From: Stramenopiles sp. TOSAG23-3
Lineage: Eukaryota; Sar
Direction of reading: 5' to 3'
Assembly (NCBI GenBank): GCA_900128585.1
Contig: LT642317.1
Span: 1-23,157, forward strand
DNA: 23,157 bases
Shown here piece after piece: positions 23,117 through 23,157 of the stretch. The notes under the pieces are model-generated. The model was given only the letters and a program-made list of their open reading frames with translations, had not been told where the DNA came from and did not search any database. The first letter of the stretch is position 1. Every line of letters starts with the position of its first letter. The translations under genes and the position numbers were made by a program.

Positions 23117-23157
23117 TGTTTCTTTGTTTCTTTGTTTCTTTGTTTCTTTGTTTCTTT
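23077..23157 (+). repeat. TTTC array passing into TTTCTTTG units
   Basis: About ten TTTC units change into an 8-base TTTGTTTC repeat that runs off the window edge, so its full length is unknown. Confidence 0.85.

Larger units (their letters stand above)
22676..23157. other. AT-rich end of window, no gene seen
   Basis: AT-rich sequence with a TATATAAAAG word at 22674-22683 and two tetranucleotide arrays. No supported ORF. Confidence 0.5.

Noticed and set aside
1-23157. tRNA, rRNA or snRNA genes
   Set aside because: I looked for T-loop words (GGTTCGA-type) and their complements in the spacers and found none with a matching acceptor stem; no rRNA-like stretches seen. Weak structured RNAs could be missed by eye.

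Overview
This is nuclear DNA of a microbial eukaryote. It carries genes for a Mediator subunit (MED20), a prefoldin subunit, sideroflexin, EF-hand proteins and a 7TM/protein-kinase fusion. It also has good spliceosomal intron signals, TATA boxes, no operon-like packing, and AT-rich spacers full of microsatellites and G/C homopolymers. Introns are few and short, and most genes read as one long exon. The 7TM-TKL kinase and the general style would suit a flagellate or algal protist, perhaps a stramenopile, but the sequence does not fix the lineage.

Layout. (1) 1-3547, + strand: an LRR locus. The first gene has a duplicated N-terminal module, a Cys-rich cassette, 22-residue SDS22/internalin-type repeats and a hydrophobic tail. 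A second, longer LRR array follows, broken by a frameshift. The same ~235-bp 5' module occurs at 73-312 and 1776-2007, with different lesions in each copy. (2) 3567-4015, - strand: a RING-H2 ubiquitin-ligase-like gene split over three frames. (3) 4457-5559, + strand: sideroflexin, separated from a presequence-like start by a run of 20 G. (4) 5653-7113, - strand: a membrane-anchored ankyrin protein with Pro-rich tandem repeats. (5) 7797-8774, + strand: a secreted or ER protein of unknown family. (6) 9034-9423, - strand: prefoldin subunit 6. (7) 10804-11683, + strand: an EF-hand protein whose true start is restored by a 67-nt intron. (8) 12266-15465, + strand: a 1035-residue EF-hand protein preceded by an overlapping 31-codon ORF. 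(9) 15786-16412, - strand: MED20. (10) 17555-19723, + strand: a seven-TM TKL-like kinase. (11) 19933-21960, - strand: a zinc-knuckle/coiled-coil protein with a probable 3'UTR intron. (12) 21961-23157: simple repeats and one small TIR-bounded candidate element.

The single-copy genes from 4.4 kb on are an ordinary mixture with alternating strands and short convergent gaps. The unusual part is the left end. LRR units there differ from their neighbours by very few bases, whole units have been copied in tandem, modules have been reshuffled, and the breaks look recent. It reads as a rapidly remodelled receptor-like or surface-protein locus, but no function can be assigned from sequence alone.
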